Shown here: positions 15,745 through 25,869 of the stretch, one piece after another
How positions within the stretch are numbered: position 1 is the first letter of the stretch
Layout of the letters: the number at the start of each line of letters is the position of its first letter
Assembly: GCA_029953675.1 (NCBI GenBank)
Contig: JAMWBK010000005.1
Coordinates: forward strand, 2,933,001 to 2,997,000
Length of the DNA: 64,000 nt
Source: Rhodosorus marinus
Lineage: Eukaryota; Rhodophyta; Stylonematophyceae; Stylonematales; Stylonemataceae
Direction: 5' to 3'
Translations under genes and position numbers: made by a program
Notes under the pieces: generated by a model
What the model was told of the DNA's origin: nothing
Seen by the model: the letters and a program-made list of their open reading frames with translations, nothing else
Databases searched by the model: none

Positions 15745-15892
15745 CAGCTCGCGACTAACGACCTTCAACTTCTTTACGATTTGACTTCAGGAGCAAAAGG
15801 AACGATTCCCTCACAGCTCACAGCTCGCGACTAACGACCTGCAACTTCTTTATGGTTTGACTTCAGGAGGAAAAGGAACGATTCCCTCACAG
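15745..15892. repeat. tandem duplication, two copies of a 76-bp unit
   Basis: The sequence beginning CAGCTCGCGACTAACGACCT at 15745 recurs at 15821 with only a few substitutions and ends in the same ATTCCCTCACAG. The high identity suggests a recent local duplication. It is not in a recognisable gene. Confidence 0.85.
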
Positions 15893-16235
15893 TGGATTTT
15901 GTCCCCCTCTCCTTTTGATCTTCTTCTTCACAGAGAGGGAAAACGAAGAAAGAGATCAGCAGGACGTTTTTCAAAATCCCCTGGATTGAGGTTCGCACCT
16001 CAGGGGGAGCTTCTGCACACATCTACGTTAAGCCTTGAGCTGGAGTCCCGTTCCACACCGAGAACCTGATATTCTTTGTAAGGTCTTGATCAAGAGGGGG
16101 CCTAATACGCAGATTAGGCCGGTAACAAAGGCAAAAACTTCCCAAAGGAATTACATCCACACTGAACATTAGGCACAAGAGAAGACTTACGGGTGGCCTT
16201 AAACAGATAGTGCAGCACAATTGCCAGGGAGAGGT

Positions 16236-16275
16236 GCTCTCTCTCCCTCTCTGTCTCTGTCTCTCTGTCTCTGTG
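16236..16275. repeat. CT-rich microsatellite
   Basis: Interrupted (CT)n / (CTGT)n simple repeat in intergenic DNA. Confidence 0.8.
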
Positions 16276-16898
16276 AAGAGAAAAAGTAAATCTGAAATGC
16301 ATTGCTGACCTCTGCCAAACCTCGGTTGCAGTTCTTTCTATATCCATAGCTAGCGAATCCGTTTGCCCCCCTACAAACTCGAGCATACTAAAGCCGAAAA
16401 AAGGAGGCGTTACGACAGACAAAAAAAAATCCGCCGTTCAAACCTTCAAAAATAGATATCGTTTAGAATAAAATACTTCAAAGTTCCTCTTTGAAATATT
16501 TTCGTCTAGGACAGCTGTCCCATCCGATGAGCGGATCGCGATGTTGGAAGAGCTCAGAGATTCGTTTGGGATGATAAGCAGGGCGAGTGCAAAAGTTGAG
16601 AACACCGGTCGTGACCCGAAGATCTGGGTTCTGGGGTTCTGTTGACTTGATCATTTGTAATTCTCGCCAGGGTTGGTGGAACTGGAGATGACGATTCCAT
16701 CGTTCTTGGGATTTGGTTAATCATGGGTACACTGATGAGGCAGGGATCTTCTCAATCCACGACGAGCAAGAGGAGCAGGCGAAAACCCGGTCTTTTTCTG
16801 GACCTGACGAATGGTACGATATTCTTAATGAAGAAAAAATTCAAAGGATTGTTTTGTTACAGATTGCTGATTTTGGAGTTGGAAACGAATGTGCAGAA

Positions 16899-18473
16899 AT
16901 GATTGGGGACAGCGTAATGAGAATGAAGTCCTCCCAAGGACGAGGGGGGGAGGACGAAGATATGTTATTCACGCCAGTGGATCAACCGATTCCGTCTCAA
17001 TATACGTGTCCGTCTTCACCGTCGCCGGACAACAAGCGCAGACGAAACCGCGGCGTCTTGGACGACAGCCAGTCGCAATCGCAATCGTACTCGCAATCGC
17101 AGTCGCAGTCTCAATCTCAGTGCGATTCGTTGGTACAGGTAATGGCAACGAGCATGAGTCAGGAGAACTTTAAGTTCGCGCCTATCCCCAAACGCCCGCG
17201 AAGGCAGCAAACGTTTCGAGCCCCTATGTTGCAGAGCATCAGCCTGGAGAATCCGTACCTCAATAGCCGGACCAACTCCTTCGCCACCCTTCTCAAGGAC
17301 ATTGGCCCGTTTACGATGGCCTGCAACCGCGAATACTTAAAAGAGTTCCAGGAAATCAACAGAATCGGGAGTGGCGATTTTTCCATCGTCACCGCCGCGA
17401 AACAGCGCATTGATGGATGCAAGTACGCCATTAAGCGAACACGGAAACCACTGCACTCAAATCATCCAAAGTTGGAAGCGCTTCGTGAGGTAAGAGGAGT
17501 ACCATTCGCATAGATACGGAGCCGAATGGCGCATTGCTTAGTAACTTGAATGGTATCTACAACCAGGTTTTCATTATGTCCGCAATGAACGAGCTTAACC
17601 CACAGGAGAACCTGCTTAGACTTTACTCATCGTGGTTCGAGAACAAAGGCACTGAGCTCTACATTCAGATGGAGCTTTGCTCCAAAGGGTCGCTTCAGAA
17701 GTTGGCCGATCAAGGTGAATGTTCGGCTGATCTTGTTAAGAGAGCGACGTTACATATTGCCCGAGCAATCTCCGCTATTCACAGCTGCGGTATCGTCCAT
17801 CGAGATGTTAAGCCCGAAAACATCCTGCTCGCAGACAACGGCCTGTTCAAGTTGGGTGATTTTGGAATCGCTGGACGAGCGGAAATGGTGGAAATGGACG
17901 ATAAGGAGGGAGATGGTCGATACCTAAGCGGTGATCGATTGGCGGGCGCGCGTTCTTCCGATGACCTCCTGAGCGCTGATATTTTTGCACTAGGTGCATC
18001 TGCCTTGGAGGTCGGCTCGGGAACTCGGTTGCCGACCAACGGTCCTGAAGCTCACCAGATTAGGAAGGGACAGGGAAGGTTTTACGAAAGCTGCTTCGAT
18101 GCGCTTTGGAATCGTTGCGGCGAGAGATTTGCGAAGGTAGTCCAGCAGTGCATTCACACCGATTCCAAGAAGCGCCCGAGAGCAGACGAGCTCGTGAAGA
18201 GCTTGGCAGCGGTTGTCACTGGGGAAGAAGACGGTCCCAGCGTTAAGGAGAGGTAAGCGGTGTGTTCCCTTTTGTTCGATCATCACGCAACCTTCTCATG
18301 GCCGAAGCTATCGTCGTTTGGAATTCGCATCCAGTGTAACACGGCTTAAGCAGAAAGAGATGGAGATCCTAAAGCTGACCGAAGTTGTTCTATCTCAAAA
18401 GGGCAGGATCACGGCCCTCGAAGGCGCGTTGAGGGATCTCGTCAACTCTTCTAAGAAACATAGTAGCAACTAG
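16899..18473 (+). CDS. WEE1: Wee1-type cell-cycle inhibitory kinase
   Basis: Exons 16899-17489, 17567-18252 and 18308-18473 encode 480 residues from the first in-frame ATG; the open frame extends 62 codons further upstream without an ATG, so an upstream exon may be missing. Residues 1-145 are polar and contain an SQ-repeat cluster. The kinase domain (about 148-405) has the glycine loop IGSGDFSIVTAAKQRIDG, the CKYAIKR lysine, HRDVKPENIL, GDFGIAG and the EGDGRYLSGD segment that corresponds to the Wee1-specific EGDxRY activation region. The RIDGCKYAIK block is also characteristic of Wee1/Myt1. The C-terminus is a predicted coiled coil (RLKQKEMEILKLTEVVLSQK). Wee1 phosphorylates the inhibitory Tyr of cyclin-dependent kinase to delay mitosis. 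No transmembrane segment is present, which favours Wee1 over Myt1. The stop codon is only 53 bp from that of the convergent elongin B gene. Confidence 0.85.
17070..17121 (+). repeat. coding hexamer microsatellite giving an SQ cluster
   Basis: Imperfect repeats of TCGCAA/TCGCAG within exon 1 of the Wee1 gene encode about nine Ser-Gln pairs (SQSQSQSYSQSQSQSQSQ). Ser-Gln is the ATM/ATR kinase consensus. Confidence 0.85.
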
Positions 18474-18526
18474 CTCCGTCACCCTCATACTAGCGGGGTT
18501 GGGTTATATGGAGAACAGCCAAGTCT

Positions 18527-18925
18527 TTACGTTATCAAACTGTTTATATCCTCCCAAACGCCATCATCTTTGAGGCAGACTAGGAGAACCGCAGCTCCGT
18601 CTGATACTCCCTGTGCTGAAAGAAGAACCGGATCATCTAGCTTCTTAAGTTCTCGATCTTGAGGAACGTCTTGTAAATATAACTGCATGCTTTTCTCGGG
18701 GATGTTAAATAAATCGGAGATCTTCTTCTTCAGGTCGACTGTCGTCGAGGCGCTTAAGTCGATGGTTATCAAGGTTGTCCGATTAGGCCTCTCAACCCGC
18801 ACATATTCATCATTAGTAACAGACCGCTGATTTGGCGTTCATTCAAGAGACAAAACCAGAATTTCAGACACCTGCATGAGAGAAAACCAAAACCGGTGAG
18901 GCAAGAAACGGCTTACCAATTCCAT
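18527..18925 (-). CDS. ELOB: elongin B-like ubiquitin-fold protein
   Basis: Exon 1 is only nine bases (18925-18917, M-E-L). After a 90-bp intron, exon 2 (18826-18527) completes a 102-residue protein. It begins in the style of plant elongin B (YVRVERPNRTTLITIDLSAS) and continues through TTVDLKKKISDLFNIPEKSM to a C-terminus of the form LLVCLKDDGVWEDIN, matching the conserved KDDGEFE ending. The fold is ubiquitin-like without a C-terminal diglycine, so it is not a conjugated modifier. Elongin B pairs with elongin C in cullin ubiquitin ligases and in the elongin transcription factor. The start is inferred: no ATG lies in frame in exon 2 after an upstream TGA, and the ATGGAATTG exon joins in phase. 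Confidence 0.78.
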
Positions 18926-20745
18926 ACCGGATCCTCGGTGTCAACTTTCGTCAAATCGAAGATCCGGAAACTCCAAAAGATTCTAAAAACATAAGCTTCG
19001 TAACAAAAGCTATACTGAAAACTGAAACTTAGCTCAAATGCCTCTTCTTCCCAGGGAATGGACGAAGATACCGCCTCAAGCTCAAAATATAGTCTTCTAA
19101 CGTCGCGCTTTCGTGCATGTCTTTTCAAAGCACCGATCACCTCTTTGGTTAGGAGAGGAGATCTCTTGAGATTGATTGTTAAAGCGTTGGTTGACTAATT
19201 TGGGTGACTCTGGCGACGGAGGAACTATCAACCCCTTGCCGCGGAAGCCTTCAGAGTGTCGCTGGCTGCCTTCCGGGGTTCGCCCACAGCGGAAGAGGGT
19301 TTTTATATCCTCTTCAAAAGCTCTGTTCTAGGATTTGTTTGGAAACCTGCTATGTCAGCGGCAAATGAAACTCTGGCATCATTGTTTCATGAGGGGATGT
19401 GGATTGAGAGAAATCCAGGACGTATGAGAAGACGATCTTCTCGCAGTTCGGTTGCGGAAGCGCTTTGCAGCCGTAGATGGGTAAGACGCAGATATCACCA
19501 AGAGGCACAAAGTTCTCCTTGATACTTCTTGGTGAGCAGAATCGTATGTAACAGTTTGTTCCTTCGGAAAGAGATCGTCGAGGGACGTGCTGCTGACGGA
19601 CACGAAGGCACGAAGAAACCACCCTCCATTCGCATGCGTTGGATACGGTCTTTTGCGTGAGCAGGAGATCGCCTCCTTCATTGTTTTAAGGTTCCGCGTG
19701 TGTGTGGAGGAGGTAGTACCTTTTGTTCCAAGTAGACCTCTCGCAATCGTTCATAAATCCGACTCCTCGGCCACCATCGAGCGATCCCCTCGAGGAAGCT
19801 TCGCCTACATACAATTCTGATTATAGTACAATAGCTCTATATAATGATCGACGATCCTTTTTATATATCGTATTCTAAAATAATCCCGAATTCTTTACTC
19901 AAATGAGTCCTAAAAGGTACTAGAAAGTTCTTAATCTGGGGTTACGTTGGTCTGGGGTTCCAGACTAACGTAACCCTCAGAAACCATGAAAAACTTTTAC
20001 ACAAGAAGATTGTTTTGATGATTATGATTGGATAAATTATGGAGCTCCACCCAATAGCAAGGGCGGAAACCAAACATTAATCTTGTTCAGGGTGGTAAAC
20101 TGGATTCTTAGCTGAATCTAATATATCGTATTTTATATAATAAGGAGATATATCTGAGAAATATTAGATTTGATAGAGGGGGGGTAAATAGATTTTCGTG
20201 TTCGAATTTATTTCTTCAATTTTATGGAGGATTGGTTGGGTTTTTGCTTTTTTTTGAATAGGGAATTTGTAACGGACATTTGGCAATTTGGATTGATCGC
20301 TTCCGCTGATCGATGGTTCAGATTGTGAAGCGCTGGTGTTATTCTGATCGCTGAGGGGAATTGTCTGTTTTTTTTTTGGTTTTACGGTCAGTGCTTATAT
20401 TGAGGCAGTTGTTGCTGTTTTCCTTGGACACTAGTCCTGTTTCCTGGTTTCTCTGTGTCTGGCTTTCGCAATACGTTTCTGTGTAGATGCTTTCAACGGA
20501 GCATCACCGGTAGCCGATGGAGATGTTCCTGTCTGGTTAAGGCTTCTAATCGCGTTTCTGGCTTTTGTCGCGTCTACTTCTGGTTCTGCCGATCTCGGAT
20601 GTCCAGTTGGCGCTCTGTGGATTTTGGGTTTCGCTGGAGAAGAGTTCGCTGCTTTTGATTGGCGCTTGTTCGAGGAGTGAGTTCTTGTTTCGGGAAAGGA
20701 CTGCCCTCCCACCGCCAGCGTGAGCTCAGAGTTGACTTTGTGGTC
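18926..20745. other. intergenic region with a strong hairpin
   Basis: Between 19256 and 19681 both strands are open; on the minus strand a frame from an ATG at 19681 and another reading NCYIRFCSPRSIKENFVPLG look protein-like, but I could not join them into a gene. 19830-20270 is AT-rich and holds the hairpin at 19939-19976. No repeat family was recognised. Confidence 0.45.
19939..19976. repeat. near-perfect 17-bp inverted repeat (hairpin)
   Basis: GGGTTACGTTGGTCTGG is followed after a 4-base loop by CCAGACTAACGTAACCC; the single mismatch would be a G-U pair in RNA. It stands alone in AT-rich intergenic DNA and could be an RNA hairpin or a small element terminus. No function can be assigned. 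Confidence 0.85.
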
Positions 20746-22093
20746 ATGGAGAGATTGAAAATCAGAGACAGCGTTGCTGCTCAGGTGGATGATCTGGGGG
20801 ATTTTGCCTCGGTCTCGTCCAACAGACACTTCTCAGTTCGCGAGGAGGTGTCTATTGAGAACAGCAGGGAACTTGGTGATAAGGTTTTGACAGCGTTTGT
20901 GTGGAAGGATGAAGCGAAAGCAGTTGCTGTCGCTATGTCAAGGGATCGATTCAAGCCGCATCCTTTGGTCAAGACCAGAGAGGGACAGTGAGTGTCGTGT
21001 TGGTTAAGTCCGCTGCATGGTTGTGATGGTAGCGGCTGTCTAACTCCAACGCGTTCCGTCGATTGATAAACAGTTTTGCATGTGTTATGGAGCTGAGTCC
21101 TGGGGAGTTTACATTCCGATTCCTTGTTGATGGACAGTGGAGAGTGAATGAGGAAGATCCAAGCACAATCGTTGACAAAAGAGGGGAGCGCTTTCATCAT
21201 CTAGTAGTAAGCTCTGAGTTGGCGGAGGCCTCACTCAACAGGTAATCAAAGCTAGACTTCCGAGTAGACTTCTATTCCTGCTTGTCCTGTCCAGATGGGC
21301 AGACTTGATAACCGTTCACACCTCACGCTGTCTCACGATCCTTAGGGAGGTGCTGAACCGGGAAGTTTTGAACGCTCTAACGAAGCACAAGGAGGCCCTG
21401 CCGCGCTCACAGATCCCAGCAGTGAATGTAAAGTATACACAGAACAAATCCAAAGAGGGCTTCCTGAGAAGGCCTCTGGGTATCATTGGGGTTGGAAACC
21501 CCACGACCAAGATCAACGTTGCAGAAAACCCACCCACGCGCCCTGAGAAGCCCCCAGTGCTTGAGAATAGACTTTCGAAGTATGCACAAGCGGAGGAGAA
21601 CGCACACCAAAGACAAGAGCTGGCCAGAGCGATGGTAAAGCGTGGGGCAGATGATGGAGCTCTCGCACTTTTCAAAGTTGCGCTGACGATTAGGGAGGAG
21701 AACGGTTTGGCGCTGACTCCCGCGAACGCCCACTGCCATGCGGAAATGGCCATGGTGTTCATGAAGGTCGGTGAAATAGAGCTTGCGGAGACTCATCTTC
21801 GACTCGCTCTGAGGATATGGAGAGAAGCTCCGAAGGGGAACTTCGCAAATGAACCCAAGCATCGATTTGGGGATATGTGCCATTACCTGGCTGTCGTATT
21901 GGATCGTGGAAAGAAGCATGACGAAGCTTCGAAACTGTACAGAATCACTTTGAAAGTCTACACTGAGCACTCTGATGGTGTTGAGGAGCGTAAGTTCGTC
22001 TCTTTGAAGAAGAACATGATGAACAACAACAAGAAGCGAGGAAAGCATCAAGCTAGAGCGCCAGGTGCATCTTCTGCACCTCGAAATTATTAG
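20746..22093 (+). CDS. CBM48 (AMPK-beta-like glycan-binding) domain fused to TPR repeats
   Basis: Exons 20746-20987, 21074-21241 and 21346-22093 encode 385 residues. About residues 47-127 form a glycogen/starch-binding CBM48 domain of the AMPK-beta type: TAFVWKDEAKAVAVAMSRDR with HPLVKTREGH, then the diagnostic ELSPGEFTFRFLVDGQWRVN and the RGERFHHLVV end. A linker follows, then tetratricopeptide-like helices (GADDGALALFKVALTIREEN; ANAHCHAEMAMVFMKVGEIE; LAETHLRLALRIWREAP; YLAVVLDRGKKHDEASKLYR) and a basic tail (MNNNKKRGKHQARAP). AMPK-beta normally has a C-terminal complex-assembly domain, absent here, so this is not a standard AMPK subunit. A scaffold that brings partners to cytosolic floridean starch is a reasonable inference. 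The ATG at 20746 is the first in frame near the conserved part; a longer N-terminus is possible. Confidence 0.75.
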
Positions 22094-23868
22094 CTCATCA
22101 ACAAAGTTGCGAAACATGTGAAGGCGTTTTCGGGAACTGCGTCCTGGGTAAAAGAGAAGTACCGTGCTCAGTGGGCGGTGCACGCTGGCAGCGACTCTGT
22201 GAAGTTTTGCGTCCGCCGAACAGATCAATGAGTAAACGCAGAACGACGCGATATTCTGGAAGATCATCTGACAGCAGCAAACGAACTTTCCGTCACGTCT
22301 TGAACTCCCCCTGACGCCATTGAAGCAGCCTCGAGACCTCCTGGGTCACTCAAAGAGGCAACGGGGTCTTCTGCAATTCTTTTTTGCGCACGTGTACGTG
22401 CAGTTCGATCACAATAAATCATTAATTCACATTGGGCCAAAAGTCGACTACTGCTTTTCCATCGTTCAGCAGGCAGAGCGCCGAAAACCCATGCTTAACC
22501 AGCTGCTCTGAAGATCTACACGAACTCTAGCAACTCCAAAGAGAAATCCCCAGAAAACGCCCAAGCTCTCTTTTCAATCAAGACTAAAGACGATCTTCCA
22601 CGTGCTCAGCCTGAGCACGCAAGCCCATCCATTCGCGCTCAGCGTGGAGCAGTTCCAAAGCAAGCTTCAGCACCGAGAGGACCCAACAGACCATGGGACA
22701 ATCTCAAAAGTGTCCCATACGAAAAAAGAAAGACATCCTAAACGTCCCACAATCCGAGAAATTCAGTCAATAAAATGAAATCGATTGATGAAAACGAGAT
22801 CGCCGGTGGGCACCATCGTATAAACGAAGAAAAAAAGCCAGTCGAATGCGACTGGTACAGAAAGAGTCAGCCAATGAGCATGGAACAAGATTTCCGTACG
22901 ACATTGCTAGGCCAATAATAATACGGCTTTCCATGCAGCAATCAGAAAGTTTCTTTTTTCCACTACTACACAAACGAAAAGGAAGCGCAGAACCCCGCCC
23001 ACCGACCCTCACCCCCCTTTCTTTCTTCTTCTCTAAACTCTTTCTCAAAATAGTACATCATTTTTCCACTTGAAAGCGTTCTCAAATAACAACTCCCCCC
23101 TCTCATGTCCACATCCAACTGCTCGGACATGATACCCAGTTTTTTTGTAGAAAGAAAAATCCAAGCTTGCGGCCTCCTAAAGCCCTTTCGGCACCGATCG
23201 GCTAAAAGGAATATAAAAAAACACTAAATAACAAAATATCCGTATATGAGTTTCTACCCCCTCCTTATCAAAATCCAAAACAGCCTATCAAAACGTATTA
23301 ATTACTTCCAAAATACAATAAGGCGGCATCAACACTCATGGCCCTGGACCCCCTACCTCAGGAACTCAATACAAAGCAAGATGATATAAAATATAAACAA
23401 TATATTAAACCTCACGAGCAACAAGAAACCAAGCCCTTCTGTACCACTACCTCGGACTCAATCAAAATACATCCCAGACCATGAATTGCAAAATAAAAAT
23501 CTTTAATGATTGAAATCTAGTCATTGTTTTTGTTGGTTTTTGGGGATCTCATCGTACCCAGGATTTTGGATTCTTTTCGGTGGTTTAGGGAGAAGTGTTG
23601 TAAGAATCGGTGTTTTTGGAATGGATCTGAGGATTTGTTGTTTGATGAAGCGAAAAAAAAAAAGTGGGGTTTATTGATCAGTTTCTTTCATACGGTGGTG
23701 GAAAGGCATTTCTTTAAGTGGAGATCGCGGAGGAGGGCTCGTTTTGGGCGGGTTTTGGGGTTGCCTTGGTGGAGTGAGTGAGTGAGTGAGTGAGTGAGTG
23801 AGTGTCTGTCTGTGTTTGTGTATTGATATTGAGGGAATTTTTAATTTTGTTTGTTTGTTTGAGCAAGG
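22094..23868. other. intergenic region with an unexplained open segment and the PsbQ' upstream region
   Basis: 22511-22741 (+) is open for about 75 codons without an ATG and ends in TAA (see the finding on it). 22094-22500 also has protein-like open stretches in more than one frame, suggesting a decayed or mis-split gene. 22990-23030 is C-rich; 23080-23520 is AT-rich. 23520-23868 is G/T-rich on the plus strand and includes a GAGT microsatellite, consistent with the promoter and leader of the PsbQ' gene. Confidence 0.45.
23772..23804. repeat. (GAGT)n microsatellite
   Basis: Eight near-perfect GAGT units about 65 bp upstream of the PsbQ' start codon, probably in its 5' leader or promoter. Confidence 0.9.
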
Positions 23869-24577
23869 ATGGAAGGTGGATTTGTGAGTGGGATTGTCCC
23901 GACGAGGGCTGCTCGTGCTGAGCGTAGCGTAGTTTGTATGTCGGTTTCGCGAAGGGATATGCTGAAGTTCGCGATTGGAGCTGCGGCGGCGGTGGTTGTT
24001 CCGATGGAGGCGTTGGCCGATGGTGCAACCTCCCCGGCAACCAAGTACAGGGTTAGGGGAATTTATGGCTACAAGATCATGAGCGCAGGCGATACGGTCA
24101 ACAGCGTCCAGGGCCTGGTTGATAGCGGAAGCTGGGTGGAGCTTGGAAACCTGGTTAGCAGCGCGAAGAAGAGCTCCGGCAAGTTGAGGGATCTCGAGGG
24201 CGCCCTTCAGCTGTTCAAGACTGGATACTTTGCAGACAGCCGTCCGGTAAGCATCCTTGCGATCAGTGTTTGAGCACTGTATTGTGAAGAATTTGTTAAA
24301 CCTGCGTAGATCTGAATCGATATTCTTCGCCTTGAAAACTTTCGACTCTTAGAAGCAGAGGGTGATGGCCACTTACCAGAGTGAGTTCGTCGATGCGGTT
24401 GCGGCGCTCGAGGCTGCAGCAAAGAAGCAGGATAAGAGCAAGGCCAATCGGGCCGCGGCTGAACTCAAGAACGCCTACGACAACATTATTGCGTATGCTG
24501 AGCTCAGCCCGAACGAGTTCGCCAACACCGAGGGCCAGGCTTGGAGCAGCGACTATGACTACCGCCGCAAATTCTGA
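23869..24577 (+). CDS. psbQ': PsbQ'-type extrinsic protein of photosystem II
   Basis: Exons 23869-24246 and 24359-24577 encode 198 residues. The N-terminus has a Ser/Ala/Arg-rich plastid transit peptide without acidic residues beyond position 2. A twin-arginine thylakoid signal follows: SRRDMLKFAIGAAAAVVVP, with Arg28-Arg29 and predicted cleavage after ALA at 50. The mature part is a four-helix-type domain (KIMSAGDTVNSVQGLVDSGS; VSSAKKSSGKLRDLEGALQL; EFVDAVAALEAAAKK; AELKNAYDNIIAYAELSP), as in the red-algal 20-kDa PsbQ' protein that sits on the lumenal face of PSII and supports oxygen evolution. The bipartite plastid plus Tat signal, with no ER signal ahead of it, indicates a primary plastid. 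Confidence 0.88.
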
Positions 24578-25869
24578 TCTGAGTCCCTTCAGATAAAAGA
24601 GCCGTGAAATAAAGATTCATTCCTTCAATTCAAGTCTGATCTACCTCTCCTCGCCTTAGTATAACACGGCTATCGCACGACGACTGGCCCCTCGACCAGA
24701 GCACGAAACGTACTGCAGGCTCCGTCACCAACGCGTGGCATAACTACCCCGAGGAGACTGCAGCCGTGCTCAGCAAACAAACATGACCACCACCAGCGCC
24801 AAAGTGCAGTCAATCGATCGTCGCAGAATTCGAAAAAATCTCCATTCCAAACGCCGTTGCGCCCAATGATGAGACCTCTGCTGTGCTAGAAGTGGTTGGA
24901 AAATCTCCTAGCGCGCCGCTAGAAAGATGCTCAAGTCCTCCACTCTCCTTTTAATTGACAATCTCAAGAAACCTGTTGCCTTGATCTTCGCACAGAACGA
25001 AAAAAAATTTTCGCCAGTACACAAGCTGCTCCCAAAGCTCATGACCTCGAGTACAATCGATTGCCTGTACTTTGACGCTGCTGGTGGTCGTGGGTTGATG
25101 TTTGTTTGCTACAGTCGGACATTGGCCCTGCTGCTTTTAACTCTGCTTTAGTAGACCCAACCTTTCTAACAAAAAAGTATCGTCAAGACTCTACTCGTGA
25201 TTTGACCTGGCGCACAAGCCGGCCAAGTCTGCTATCCAAGCCTACACACATGGTGTTAGTCTCGACTGGGGTCTCGACTGGGGTTAGTCTCGACGATCCT
25301 CAAATGGCAGTCCGCAAAACCGGCCAATGTCCACTTGCGAAAAGCGTGACATTCTTGCCTGCTCAACAATCGTTGGGAAGATATCGGACCTAAACCTATA
25401 AAACATGCTTCGGCTTCGCCACAAACTTGACCGATTTATCCCTATCCGGATACTACTCCTACGAAACTGCTGTGAACGCGTCTTAGTCACTTCAAAACAT
25501 TGACTCAAGAGTAGCTGAGTATTCAGCAAACATTTTCACTCCAAATGTCTTCCCCTACGCAAGTGTCAGCAACGGCGGTGGTTACTTAGGGATTGGGAAG
25601 ACAACTGCTTCCTCAGACTTGCGGAAGCGGGAGCTGGAGTGGTGTTGTTGACTTTTGGGAGACAAAAAGCGTTTGAAGATAGTGATGAACACTACTTAAG
25701 CCCCAGTGAAGAGATGTTGGGGCAAGAGTTGAAGCGGAAGAACTGATCTGGAAGGACAGATCTGATGATGAAGACCTAGTCCTAGGGTTTGTTTTTTTGG
25801 GGAGTCTGCTTCGAAGGGATTAGAACTTCGACTTTTGAACGATAGGCCGCTGTTTTTGTTTTGCTTACG
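24578..25869. other. intergenic region, possibly decayed coding sequence
   Basis: Fragments of 70-95 codons on the plus strand (for example 25106-25393) look weakly protein-like but are broken by stops and have no recognisable domain. Short direct repeats of GTCTCGACTGGG occur at about 25259-25285. No gene is supported. Confidence 0.45.

Larger units (their letters stand above)
15389..16898. other. intergenic region upstream of Wee1
   Basis: No separate gene is supported. It contains a 76-bp tandem duplication (15745-15892) and a CT-rich microsatellite (about 16236-16275). Around 16510-16790 short open stretches with possible splice sites could hold an upstream exon of the kinase gene (for example an ATG at 16541 followed by LEELRDSFGMISRASAKVEN), but I could not join them in phase. 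Confidence 0.45.
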
